Below, one piece after another: positions 9,008-17,539 of a stretch of 64,000 nt of DNA (its first letter is position 1; each line of letters begins with the position of its first letter). Below the pieces are notes generated by a model. It was given only the letters and a program-made list of their open reading frames with translations, made no database searches and was not told where the DNA came from. The DNA comes from Thermohalobaculum sp039028795 (GTDB lineage: Bacteria; Pseudomonadota; Alphaproteobacteria; Rhodobacterales; Rhodobacteraceae). The DNA lies in NCBI GenBank assembly GCA_039028795.1, contig JBCCHJ010000025.1, forward strand, positions 1-64,000, read 5' to 3'. The translations under genes were made by a program, and so were the position numbers.

Positions 9008-9191
9008 TCGACTTCTCGTCTGTCGTTGCAAGTGCTGGCATTGACTTCGCGGACATGCCTGCGGAACCACAAGCAAAATGCGCGTCAATCGGCCTTTCCC
9101 GAGGGTCTTTTTCACGAACGGGTCATTCGTTAGAGTATCAAAGGCCAGCGAACAGTGCAGATCCCCGTGGAAACGGACGGTATCCGTGCCA

Positions 9192-10088
9192 ATGTGTTCC
9201 GCCAGCACGGTCAATCATTGCAACGTCGAGGAGCCGAACAACTTGGCTCGCGCAACATTGAATCGCGTCGAAACACCCTCTCCGAAGATAGACCTTCGGG
9301 GCGTGGCATTCTTCGTTCTGGTGCCATTGCTGTTGGCAGCCCTTTCAGCAACCGAGACCGGATACAATCGCGCGCTGGGATATGGCGGAGCCATGCTCTA
9401 CCTCGCCCATCTTGCCCTGATCCCCTGGTGGATTGCCGAGGCGACGACAAGGCTTGTATGGCGTTTGACGCGCCGGTATCGGCCATCACTTTGGCTGACA
9501 TGTGTGCTCGGAGCGCTGCTCGCCTCGGCCATCGTCAGCCCCTATGTCACGTTTGTCTCTTCGATTTTCGAAAGCCATTGGCCGATGCGCGAAGGAGCGC
9601 AACTGATCAGCGCATCCGGCGAAGATCGGCTTCTAGAAGGGCTCGTCCATACCGCTCGCGCCGTCGCGTTCTGGACAGCGGCAAATTATCTTTTCGACCG
9701 GCTCCTAGGATATCCGCGCTTCAGGCATCCAGGTTTTTCTGCCAGCGTTCATGAAGTCGCGGAACAAGACCCTGAAATCAGCTAAGGGCTTTTGGAACGC
9801 CTCGATCATATCCAATCGCTGTCAGAGATCATCTGCGTCAAAGCCGAAGAGCACTATGTGCGTGTACGCAGCGAGTATTCTGAGGAATTGATCGCCTATC
9901 GCTTTGGCTTGGCACTGAAGGACCTAGCGGATGCTGATGGCTTCCAGGTCCATCGATCCTACTGGGTGCGGAGGGATGCGGTCAAAGATAGGAAAGATAC
10001 GGGCGGACGCATAGTCCTGATTATGAACGATGACACTGAGATCCCTGTGAGCCAACCCTATCATGCCCTTACCCGTCAGGTGTTATGA
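9192..10088 (+). pseudogene. membrane-anchored LytTR regulator, split by in-frame stop
   Basis: The first part (ending at the TAA at 9783-9785) has four predicted membrane segments, including VAFFVLVPLLLAALSAT and LTCVLGALLASAIVSPYV. The same frame resumes directly after the stop with LERLDHIQSLSEIICVKAEE and a LytTR DNA-binding domain to 10088 (HYVRVRSE, FQVHRSYWVRRDAV). Membrane LytTR proteins of this group are normally one polypeptide, so the TAA looks like a nonsense mutation. Re-initiation at the TTG at 9792, seven bases beyond the stop, could still give a free LytTR protein. The start is also unsure: ATG 9192 or TTG 9243, the latter after GAGGAG. It diverges from the efflux operon and probably controlled it. 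Confidence 0.6.
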
Positions 10089-10184
10089 GGAAGCATCCTT
10101 AAGGGCCCTGACACAACGAAATACACCGGAACCAACGACCTGGCAGCTACGCAAAGAAGTCGTTTGTCAAAGCGGCGCGACCGA

Positions 10185-10835
10185 TCAACTTCTGACACGG
10201 AGGTCCTCCAATAGCAGCGGCGTGCTTTCACACTGCGCTTGCTTCGTGGGATGGCCAAAACGCAAGGCGATATCAACATTCAGAACGCCGAAGACGAGAA
10301 ACAGATAGAATCCGCTGAGCCCGCTGGCGGGATCAAGCAGATCCCATTCCTCGTTCATGATTCGATAGCCACCGATCCAGTACGCTCCGAGGAAACCGAT
10401 CTGCACATAAATGCAGAGCGCTCGATTGAACCAACTCGGTCGATTGGTCCAGACCAAGTAGACGAACACGCCAGCAACACTTGTGATGTAGAAGTGCAGA
10501 TAGCTAACATAGGGGATGAACCAATGTGCTTCCGTGTAATCAGTCTCCTCGAGCATTAGCGTTTTCAAGGCGACGGCGAACGCACCAGTCGCAAAGAAAC
10601 ACATCAAGGCATAGAGCGCTAACAGCAGATACCTCGTGCGGCGATGAAACGGTGTCTGGAATGTTCCATTCGCATTTGCTGTTCGCTTTAGCTTGATGAA
10701 CAACACCGCGGCGACAATCACCATCGCGGGAAAATACACAAAGACCTCAAAAAAGCCGGTGGATCTGATCGCCAGCAGGAGTGGTGCGAGTGCCTCTCCC
10801 AATGGATTGACGAAGGTAACGGTCTCGGAAGACAT
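10185..10835 (-). CDS. integral membrane protein of unknown function, in two-component operon
   Basis: This protein is about 216 residues from the ATG at 10835, which has AAAGGAG upstream; the longer frame overlaps the kinase gene. I see five to six hydrophobic segments, for example FVYFPAMVIVAAVLFIKL, YLLLALYALMCFFATGAFAV and FIPYVSYLHFYITSVAGVFV. I do not recognise the family. It follows the sensor kinase gene by 71 bases on the same strand, so it may be the third gene of the regulator operon and act as an accessory sensor or as a target of the system. The C-terminus is hydrophilic. Confidence 0.65.
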   Translation of the reverse strand: MSSETVTFVNPLGEALAPLLLAIRSTGFFEVFVYFPAMVIVAAVLFIKLKRTANANGTFQTPFHRRTRYLLLALYALMCFFATGAFAVALKTLMLEETDYTEAHWFIPYVSYLHFYITSVAGVFVYLVWTNRPSWFNRALCIYVQIGFLGAYWIGGYRIMNEEWDLLDPASGLSGFYLFLVFGVLNVDIALRFGHPTKQAQCESTPLLLEDLRVRS

Positions 10836-10906
10836 AGCTTCTCCTTTCACGCGCTTACGTGTGGTGACGAATGATTGGTGGATGCGAGTTGGAAGCGGAC
10901 GTTTGC

Positions 10907-12214
10907 CTATGCTGGTGGCGCGCGTTCTCCGCTCAATGGTGGCCCAGGATCGCATTGCGGCACTGACGCCGGGAAAGTGACCGCGAATTGAAACCCATCA
11001 GTGGATGACAAATCGATTGTTGCATTATGGGCGTCTGCTATCTTCTTGACCAGCGAGAGGCCGATCCCGCTCCCCGGTATGTTCTGCTTGCCAGCCAGCC
11101 GGATAAACGGCTCGAAGACCTGACCATGCATCTCCTCAGGGATCCCTGATCCTGAGTCGCGCACGCACAGGATTGCCAAGCCATCGCCGTTACGGACCGA
11201 GACACTGGTGGGCGCAGCACCGTGTTTGTACGCATTGTCTAGCAGGTTTCGGAGAAGGTGCTGTAACATCCGATGGTCACCGGAGATCTCTGCGAGCTCA
11301 CCCGAGAACTCACATTCAGGATAGCGGGCGCATTCCTCGGCAGTGAGAGCCATGAGGTCGATCTGCTCCTTTGTCTTGTTTGTCGGAGCGGCGTCGAGGC
11401 GTGACAACAGGATGAGTTCATCGACGAGATCGTCGAGCTCCCGAATATCTTTCTGCAAGTCGGCGCGTCGGGCCGGGTCATCCTTTGATTTAAGAATCTC
11501 AATACCAAGACGAATCCTCGCCAACGGCGTACGCAGCTCATGCGATGCATTCGCAAGGAGCATCCGTTGCGAGGTGACGAGTTGTTCGATCCGCTCTGCT
11601 GCCAAGTTGAAACTCAGTGCAACCCGAGATACTTCGTCATGGCCCTCCACCGGAACACGCGCGCCCAACTCACCTGATCCGATCCGCTCAACGCCTGCTT
11701 GAAGGCGTTCCAATCGACGTGTTAGGCGTCGGATCACAGGGTACATCACAATGGTCATCAGCAGAGCGAGAAGAACGAGTAGAAGCCCAAACCCGAGCAA
11801 TTCGTCAGGCACTATGATGCGATCGAGATCGATAGCGACGAACCGGCCATCATCAAGAATAGTTACCCATCTTGCGGTCCCCTGAATTGGGGTCCATCGC
11901 GACGGCACATAGTCGATGTCCGACAGATCCTTCGCAGTTCCGCTGGTGGCGATGATTGATCCGTCCGCACCGTACACCGACACCTCAAAGTCCAAGTTGG
12001 CAGAAATCCGATCCACGGCGACCTGATGAACCTCTACGGTTGCGTCGTTTGGAGGAAGGAGCAGTTTTGTCAGGGCGCTTGTCCGCTGGAAAAGCTCGCG
12101 AACATAGTCTTCATGACCCATGGCATCCCAGATCAATCCTCCAAGCAGCGTGAAGACAACAAGACCCACAGAGAAGACGGCGCAGATCTGGAGGTAGAGG
12201 TGCTGTTTTAGCAT
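10907..12214 (-). CDS. sensor histidine kinase
   Basis: This 435-residue kinase has an N-terminal membrane segment (ICAVFSVGLVVFTLLGGLIW), a periplasmic sensor domain of about 110 residues, a second membrane segment (LLGFGLLLVLLALLMTIVMY), a HAMP linker and a HisKA domain with NASHELRTPLARIRLG. The HATPase domain has N-box NLLDNAYKHG and G-boxes DSGSGIP and GSGIGLSLV. It phosphorylates the response regulator encoded seven bases upstream. The RstB/CpxA-like order suggests an envelope signal. The divergent MipA-like outer-membrane protein gene is a natural target. All catalytic motifs look intact. Confidence 0.92.
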   Translation of the reverse strand: MLKQHLYLQICAVFSVGLVVFTLLGGLIWDAMGHEDYVRELFQRTSALTKLLLPPNDATVEVHQVAVDRISANLDFEVSVYGADGSIIATSGTAKDLSDIDYVPSRWTPIQGTARWVTILDDGRFVAIDLDRIIVPDELLGFGLLLVLLALLMTIVMYPVIRRLTRRLERLQAGVERIGSGELGARVPVEGHDEVSRVALSFNLAAERIEQLVTSQRMLLANASHELRTPLARIRLGIEILKSKDDPARRADLQKDIRELDDLVDELILLSRLDAAPTNKTKEQIDLMALTAEECARYPECEFSGELAEISGDHRMLQHLLRNLLDNAYKHGAAPTSVSVRNGDGLAILCVRDSGSGIPEEMHGQVFEPFIRLAGKQNIPGSGIGLSLVKKIADAHNATIDLSSTDGFQFAVTFPASVPQCDPGPPLSGERAPPA

Positions 12215-12220
12215 TGCGGG

Positions 12221-12907
12221 TTACTCCTGCGAACGGGCGAACAGATAACCTGCGCCGCGCACTGTGATGATCCTTCTGGGATGCCCGGGGTCGTCTTCTA
12301 CAGCGGAGCGGATCCGTGAGATATGAACATCGATCGAGCGATCGAAGGCCTCAAGATCTTCTCCCTGAAGTGCGTTCATCAGAAAATCACGGCTCAGGAC
12401 CCGACCCGCGCTTTGGGACAGGGCGTCGAGTAACTGGAATTGATAGGCTGTGATGTCACAGCGTTTGCCGTCCAGACGTGCCTCCATCGCCCCACGGTCA
12501 ATTTCGAGACGACCAAAGCGTGTGGCTGTTTTTGCGACGTCGCCCTGTCTGCGCCGCATGATGATCTTCAGACGCGCAAGGAGTTCACGTGGTTCAAAAG
12601 GCTTGGGCAGGTAGTCTTCAGCCCCCAGTTCCAAGCCGATCACGCGATCTAGCGGATCACCCTTGGCTGTCAACATGAGAATTGGCGGACCATTCTCTGC
12701 GCGAATTGATTTGCAGATCTCCAGCCCGTCGATATCCGGAAGCATCAGATCGAGCACGATGGCATCAAAGGGAGTCGATCTAATTGCCTCTAGTCCGCTT
12801 TGACCATCAGGAACCGCCTCCACCTGATACCCAGCATCCGTGAGATACTTTTCAAGCATCTCCAAAAGGCGGGCGTCATCATCGATTACCAGTATGCGGA
12901 CAGTCAT
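12221..12907 (-). CDS. OmpR-family response regulator
   Basis: This protein is 228 residues from the ATG at 12907; the longer frame enters the intergenic promoter region. The receiver domain has the acidic pair in LVIDDDAR, the phosphorylated aspartate in AIVLDLMLPD, a threonine in LMLTAKGDP and the lysine in YLPKPFEP. The C-terminal winged helix has DVHISRIRSAVEDDPGHPRRI and ITVRGAGYLF, typical of OmpR/PhoB proteins. It is first in an operon with its kinase and a membrane protein. Two paired direct-repeat boxes of the usual OmpR-family spacing lie in the divergent promoter region (13011-13027 and 13076-13092). Confidence 0.93.
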   Translation of the reverse strand: MTVRILVIDDDARLLEMLEKYLTDAGYQVEAVPDGQSGLEAIRSTPFDAIVLDLMLPDIDGLEICKSIRAENGPPILMLTAKGDPLDRVIGLELGAEDYLPKPFEPRELLARLKIIMRRRQGDVAKTATRFGRLEIDRGAMEARLDGKRCDITAYQFQLLDALSQSAGRVLSRDFLMNALQGEDLEAFDRSIDVHISRIRSAVEDDPGHPRRIITVRGAGYLFARSQE

Positions 12908-13010
12908 CTCGTATTCCGTCTGTTTATCCCCAGCGCATGTACTCAATGTATCAGGTAGGGTCTGCTGCGACGGAACATGTCCTCTAAGCGTTTCAGATGA
13001 ATGTCTGCGA

Positions 13011-13027
13011 TGTAAAGATTTGTAAAG
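13011..13027 (+). promoter_or_regulatory. predicted response-regulator box, orientation 1
   Basis: The hexamer GTAAAG occurs twice with 10 bp from start to start (TGTAAAGATTTGTAAAG). This is the spacing expected for a dimer of an OmpR-family regulator. The site lies about 105 bp upstream of the response regulator start and about 185 bp before the divergent MipA-like gene. Confidence 0.5.
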
Positions 13028-13075
13028 CGGGTCGAGCGCGCGCATCTCAGCCGCCACCGCATGTTTACCAGGCAG

Positions 13076-13092
13076 CTTTACGAAACTTTACA
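13076..13092 (-). promoter_or_regulatory. predicted response-regulator box, orientation 2
   Basis: This is the mirror image of the first box: CTTTACGAAACTTTACA, two CTTTAC hexamers 10 bp apart. It faces the MipA-like gene. The two boxes are 48 bp apart. Confidence 0.5.
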
Positions 13093-13211
13093 ATACCGAA
13101 ATACACTGGAAACGCCCCCTGTCCAAAGAGCCTTCACGCGGCTCTGGGGTTCGATCCCATCTCTAGACCGCCGCGCCCCAGATGATCCTTTGCTCAGGAA
13201 AGGCACGGCAG

Positions 13212-14024
13212 ATGAACACGAAATCGAACCTTAGGCTTGCCATCGCACTCTTTGGTGCGATCTCCATTCCCGCGATTGCACACGCCGGTGAAGATGTGTG
13301 GAGCTTCTCTGTAGGCCTCGGGACGGTCTACGCACCGACTTACCTGGGCGATGATGTCGGCCAGCTGAGCTTCGCACCAAACCTATCTGTCAAATATGGC
13401 GATACCTTCTTTGCCTCGCTTGGCGAAGGCATAGGATACAACGTCATCAATTCTGGAGGATGGCGGGTTGGCCCGGTAGTGAAATACCACTTTGGCCGAG
13501 ATGAAGATGGCGACAACCTCTTCGCGGTCACTGGCGACGACACGCAGGACCTGGTTGGTCTTGGCGACGTCGATGGCACCGTCGAGCTCGGCGGGTTTGT
13601 CGAGTACTCCATCATGGACTTCACGGGTAAGGTTGAACTCAGACAGGGTGTCGGCGGACATGAAGGCTTCATCGGCGAGGCTGAGGTTAAATATGGCACA
13701 GTCTTCGGTCTCTTCGGACAGCAGGCGATTTTCTCATTCGGCCCTGAAGTGGCTTTCGGCGACGGCAACTACAACAGCGCCTTCTTTGACGTGAACGCGG
13801 TGCAGTCTGCGGCCTCAGGTCTTCCGGTGTTTGATGCGGGTGGAGGCCTGATCTCCTACGGAATAGGTGGCTCACTTGTTGTTCCGGTCACCGACAGCGT
13901 CTCTGTCATCTCCTTCGCGTCGTATGATCAATTGACCGGAGATGTTGCAGACTCTTCGCTCGTTCGACTGCGGGGATCGGAGAACCAGAGCACCCTCGGG
14001 ATGTTCCTGAATTACAGTTTCTAA
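13212..14024 (+). CDS. MipA/OmpV-family outer-membrane protein
   Basis: This protein is about 270 residues from the ATG at 13212, which is followed by a clear signal peptide (LAIALFGAISIPAIAHA, cut before GEDV). The mature part has alternating beta-strand pattern with many glycines and aromatics (YAPTYLGDD, VGPVVKYHFG) and ends in NYSF, a terminal aromatic typical of outer-membrane beta-barrels. The spacing and the SVGLGTVYAPTYLG segment fit the MipA/OmpV family. It diverges from a two-component system and probably responds to it through the boxes at 13011-13092. MipA relatives scaffold murein enzymes; OmpV relatives are porin-like, and the sequence does not separate these roles. Confidence 0.82.
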   Translation: MNTKSNLRLAIALFGAISIPAIAHAGEDVWSFSVGLGTVYAPTYLGDDVGQLSFAPNLSVKYGDTFFASLGEGIGYNVINSGGWRVGPVVKYHFGRDEDGDNLFAVTGDDTQDLVGLGDVDGTVELGGFVEYSIMDFTGKVELRQGVGGHEGFIGEAEVKYGTVFGLFGQQAIFSFGPEVAFGDGNYNSAFFDVNAVQSAASGLPVFDAGGGLISYGIGGSLVVPVTDSVSVISFASYDQLTGDVADSSLVRLRGSENQSTLGMFLNYSF

Positions 14025-14136
14025 GCGAGAAGGCTGGCTGAGTTTTTCAAGCTCGGGCCCCGAAAAATACAGCGAATAATCGACGGCGAGGTCGCGCTGC
14101 AAGCTTGATATCATTCACCATCAGATGGAGCATCCA

Positions 14137-14828
14137 ATGCACTCCACTCCCCTAACTTTCACCCGTGTGATCAACGCTTGCGTCCTGATTGAGGTCGGTG
14201 AGCACTCAATCCTGACTGACCCGTTCTTCCAAAATTGGCGGATCATCGGCATAAAGGAGGACGTCGCCATCGCACCGCGAGAACTACCGCGCCTGACCGC
14301 GATTATCGGGTGCCATGCTTTCATTGATCACTGGCAGATGGCGGGCCTCGCCGATTACCCTCACAACAAGGCCGATGTCCAGGTGTTCGTGGCGATGAAC
14401 TCGATGGCCCGTAGCGCGCGGAAAGCCGGATTTCGAAACGTCGAAGTCCTGAACTGGGGCGAGTGCCGCGCCGTCGGCGAGGAGCTGTCTATTGAGGCCG
14501 TGCAGGCGCAAAGGATGTTGTTCTGGACAGTCAATAACTACGTGCTCAGATGCGGTGACGTCTCTGTCTTCTTCGGGAGAGAGGCCCTCGATCTCAAGCC
14601 GCTGGCCGAGTCCCAGACCATTCGCGGCCCGATCGACGTTGCCGCCCTGCCAGTCAATGCAGTGCACCTTTTCGGACTTTATAAGCTTGTGATGAGCGGT
14701 GGTGAAGCGGCCCACGCGGCCTCGGCGCCGCTCACTTGTTCGTCATTCACGATGCCCCACCCAAACTCTTCTGCAATGGCTATCACGGTCTGAGTCTGAC
14801 AGCAGTTGTAACGCAGATCTGTCTATAG
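14137..14828 (+). pseudogene. metallo-beta-lactamase-fold hydrolase (UlaG-like), frameshifted
   Basis: The frame from ATG 14137 reads like an MBL-fold hydrolase (FTRVINACVLIEVGEHSILT, then TDPFF). The metal-binding motif is degenerate: GCHAFIDHW stands where family members usually have SHxHxDHW, so one histidine is replaced by phenylalanine. After SGGEAAHA the open frame ends in unrelated residues at 14793. The other frame continues with GAAHLFVIHDAPPKLF to a stop at 14828, so a frameshift near 14715-14725 is likely. With a lost ligand and a frameshift it is probably inactive. It lies in a decayed zone beside a broken integrase. Confidence 0.6.
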
Positions 14829-14868
14829 CCACACGATGGCCACAACCAAGGATGCTGTCCTCTGTCAT

Positions 14869-15169
14869 ATGGAAGTGGATCAAACCAACACCACCAATCT
14901 ATCCCTGTTCCGACCGGTTAGGTGGTTGGCTAACGATTGCTGATGCAGTCATCCATTGCACGAATGCTGGCCTTCCCCGGACATCAAAGACTATCAAGAA
15001 GTGGGCAGTCAGAGCACACGCTGATGCGGACGAAGCAGAGATGACAGCACGTCGCGAAGACACCGAGAATGGGTTTCGTTGGATGGTTTATAGCGACTGG
15101 CTTGATCGCCGAGTCGCCGAGGAACTTGAGTTTGAAGCACGCAAGCAATCCGAACAGACACACCGGTAG
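14869..15169 (+). pseudogene. small HTH-like accessory gene with probable frameshift
   Basis: The ATG at 14869 opens a frame (MEVDQTNTTNLSLFRPVR) that soon stops. Another frame in the same place carries GGWLTIADAVIHCTNAG, then TSKTIKKWAVRAH, RREDTENGFRWMV and LEFEARKQSEQTHR to the stop at 15169. Joining the two near 14925 gives one small protein with a possible MerR-like or excisionase-like helix-turn-helix. The pattern of short HTH, then K-K-W, then N-G-x-R-W is seen in DNA-binding proteins of mobile elements. This is a family resemblance only; no firm identification is possible. It lies next to the broken integrase and may be part of the same island remnant. Confidence 0.4.
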
Positions 15170-15387
15170 CAACTCGTCAGAACCAGTTCCCCCGCAAGAA
15201 AGCACTAAGCTGTAAGCCAAACCAGGTGCGTACCAACCCGAACCGGTAGACACCGGTGCTGAGGCGTACTCGGCAAATATCGCCACTTGGATCAGAAGCA
15301 CATGTCTGACCTGGCAGCCATGCGCGAGGGGCTTATCGGAAAGATGCGATATCGCCAGCCAAAGAGCTGACAACAAATTTGTCGCGA

Positions 15388-15428
15388 GGTGGCGTCATGA
15401 GTGACGGGACGTGGCGTCATATCTGACG
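15388..15428. repeat. two tandem copies of GTGGCGTCAT-N3-TGACG motif
   Basis: Two copies, 15388-15406 and 15410-15428, share GTGGCGTCAT followed by two or three bases and TGACG, at 22 bp spacing. The repeated ends of IS21-type elements have a similar layout, so this may be a transposon end relic. No transposase gene remains beside it. The rest of 15170-15510 contains no gene I can support. Confidence 0.5.
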
Positions 15429-15510
15429 TTTACACATATTAGTGTTAATCTTAGATTTCAGAAGAGGTTGCACCTCAATCAGTAAGGAAAGAAATCACTT
15501 TTTTCGCTTC

Positions 15511-16539
15511 TCATTCTCTAACCCGTCGTGGTTTGCGGACGTTGATCGCAGAAGCATCGAGGGCGTTCTTGAGATGCACGGCATAGTGCTTCTCGATCAT
15601 CTCGACCGAGGTACGACGGTTCTTGGCGATCTGGTAGATGTCAGCGCCTTCGAGGGGCCGAAACGAGATGTAACTATGGCGCAGGGAATAGAGCGTGCGC
15701 CGATTTCCCTGCCTGTCGAGTTTTAGCTCCAGTTCCTCGAGGACTCGGTTGAATTGCTTTTTGTGGTCAATCGGGAACAGACGGTCAGTCGGTTCCGGGA
15801 TGTTTCGTTCCTTCATTCTTTCAAAAGGTCGAACGGCACCGGCGGTTCTTTTGCAATACCCAACCCCGCGCTTACCGCGCACTTCGATTTCGAGGATCGT
15901 CTCGCCGGTGGCGTCATCTTCGACGATCTCGACATCCCGGTATTCAAGCCAGTTGGCTTCGTCAGGACGAATACCGGTATTAGCATGAAGAGAACCTTGT
16001 CGTGAAGCTGGGCAACTGCCCATGCGTGACGAGTGTTCTTCTGTTTCGAAATGTTCCGACGGGTTGCCTCATACAGCGTGCGATACTCATCGGGTGAAAA
16101 CCACGCTCGGTGCGAGACTTTGGTTGAACCTCGATAGGGAGCAGTGAAGTCCGGCAGGTGGCTGAGCCATCCATGCCGAACCGCAGCCTTTAGAGTCATC
16201 CGCAAAGTGACAATTTCTTTGTTCAAAGTTGAAGCCGCTGGCGGCCTGCCGCGATAGAGCGACTGTCCGCGCTCGATCCGATATTCTTGGATCTTCGTTG
16301 TCGTGATCTCGGACAATCCCAGCTTGCTAAAAAAGGGAATGAGTTGAAGCGCGCCACGCACACTTGCCGCTCAAGCCAAGGTTCCAGTCCTTCAGCGAAC
16401 TCTTTGGCTTGGGAGAGGCTTTCTGCCGTATGAATCGTGCAGCGAATCCAGCCATTTAGTGAAGCTGCACGTGTCAGAACCGAGAGTTGTACAGCTTATA
16501 GATCTGCACTTTTCCACCCAGAATCTTGTGCTTGGCCAT
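15511..16539 (-). pseudogene. tyrosine recombinase (phage/island integrase), broken
   Basis: The ATG at 16537-16539 starts MAKHKILGGKVQIYK, a typical start of island integrases, but stops interrupt the N-terminal domain. The central part is open from 16361 (TTTKIQEYRIERGQSL, RMTLKAAVRHGWL). Near 15980 the frame shifts from HDKVLFML to NTGIRPDEANWLEY, the box with the first catalytic arginine. The C-terminus has the LYSLRHSYISF box (arginine-histidine, with tyrosine or serine in place of the first histidine) and the nucleophile in MIEKHYAVH. The gene sits 100 bp from the 3' end of a tRNA-Arg, the usual position for an integrase. At least three disruptions make it inactive. Confidence 0.85.
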
Positions 16540-16639
16540 CAGTCTGCAAGATGCCTTCTGAGTGCGTAAAATGTGTAGGGAATATTTCGTAGGACCTCGC
16601 AGCAATGAAATTTTTAAGTTATTGTTTTTATTGAATTTT

Positions 16640-16716
16640 TGGCGACCCCGACAGGATTCGAACCTGTGACCTACCGCTTAGGAGGCGGTCGCTCTATCCA
16701 GCTGAGCTACGGGGCC
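16640..16716 (-). tRNA. tRNA-Arg (anticodon CCU)
   Basis: This is a 77-nt cloverleaf on the minus strand. The acceptor stem is GGCCCCG paired with CGGGGTC, then discriminator G and an encoded CCA. The anticodon loop is CTCCTAA with anticodon CCT, the stem is ACCGC/GCGGT, and the T-arm is CACAGGTTCGAATCCTGTG-like. The 3' end faces the broken integrase to the left, so this is the probable attachment site of a former island. The plus-strand frame across it (ATPTGFEPVTYRLGGG) is a translation artefact of the tRNA. Confidence 0.97.
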
Positions 16717-16886
16717 TTTTTTAATTTCAACAGCTTAGAGAATCTTGATTTCATTCTATCCTTTTTTTATCCTATTGATGTCGCTCATTCGTCAGATATG
16801 ACTATAAACCACTCTCTTTCAATCCTCTATGAAATCCTCGGCTCGAAGCCAACACTCACTCCGTCTAGATCCTCCAGAAGTACACA

Positions 16887-17054
16887 GTGCTCTGCCCCCC
16901 GAAAATCGGACCGTTTTGAGTTAGAGTTTTCCACTTAAGTTCCGGCTGGGAAAAGGAGTGGAGAAGATGAAGGCATCAAAGTTTTCAGATGCGCAGAAGG
17001 CGTTTATTTTGAAGCAGGGCGGCGGCGGAGTCCCGGTATCGGAGATCTGCCAAA
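16887..17054 (+). pseudogene. IS3-family remnant, start of OrfA
   Basis: The leader TGCTCTGCCCCCCGAAAATC looks like an IS3 inverted repeat. The ATG at 16967 starts MKASKFSDAQKAFILKQ, the usual N-terminus of an IS3 OrfA. Similarity continues to SEIC near 17052 and is then lost. The element is deleted after about 30 codons. From 17055 to 17539 there are only small unrecognised frames, and I can identify nothing there. Region 16717-16886 is also empty. Confidence 0.7.
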
Positions 17055-17539
17055 GCGTTGCTACAATAGCAGTATGGAGTCTCCATGTTTTAGGGACATT
17101 GTCCAGCAAGTGGTGATGGGTTCCAGGAAGTCAGTGAAGCTGTATTCACCGATCGTCCGAATTTCATCAGGTCCCGAGGTTGTCGCAAAACGCCAACTCG
17201 ACTTTCTTTGTCTGATAGGGCGCGATCGTGCGCGCCGTAGGGCGATAGGCACGAAACAGCGGTATGCTTGCCGGCGCCGCGATCATAACTCCTGCCGGTA
17301 GCATATCGCCGACCCATTTGCGGTACGAAGCCTTGCGAGGATAACAGGGCTCGAGTGCACATTCCGGCACTCTCTTGCGGGGTTTTCTGCCAGGTTTACG
17401 CTGCGCGCTGGCCACTGGATGACTTGCGCATCAGAACGTCACTGGACCGTTACTCTCGAACCCCGAGAAAGGCAGCAAGACGTGCGATAGGTTTGAACGC
17501 CCAATCGGCGCACTATCTTAGTGTCAGCAACAGGATGGC

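Noticed and set aside
7922..9133. 403-codon plus-strand frame antisense to the adaptor gene
   Set aside because: Composition is arginine-rich and lacks motifs, while the minus strand encodes a normal adaptor protein.
9007..9214. N-terminal extension of the adaptor gene
   Set aside because: It overlaps the start of the divergent LytTR gene and is not of membrane-fusion type; the anchor helix lies downstream of TTG 9007.
16639..16938. Plus-strand reading frame with ATPTGFEPVTYRLGGG
   Set aside because: It is the reverse complement of the tRNA-Arg gene; this peptide is a well-known artefact of tRNA genes.
17055..17539. Small minus-strand frames (17090-17362, 17167-17415)
   Set aside because: They overlap each other, have no Shine-Dalgarno support or known domain, and follow a truncated IS; I treat the stretch as empty.
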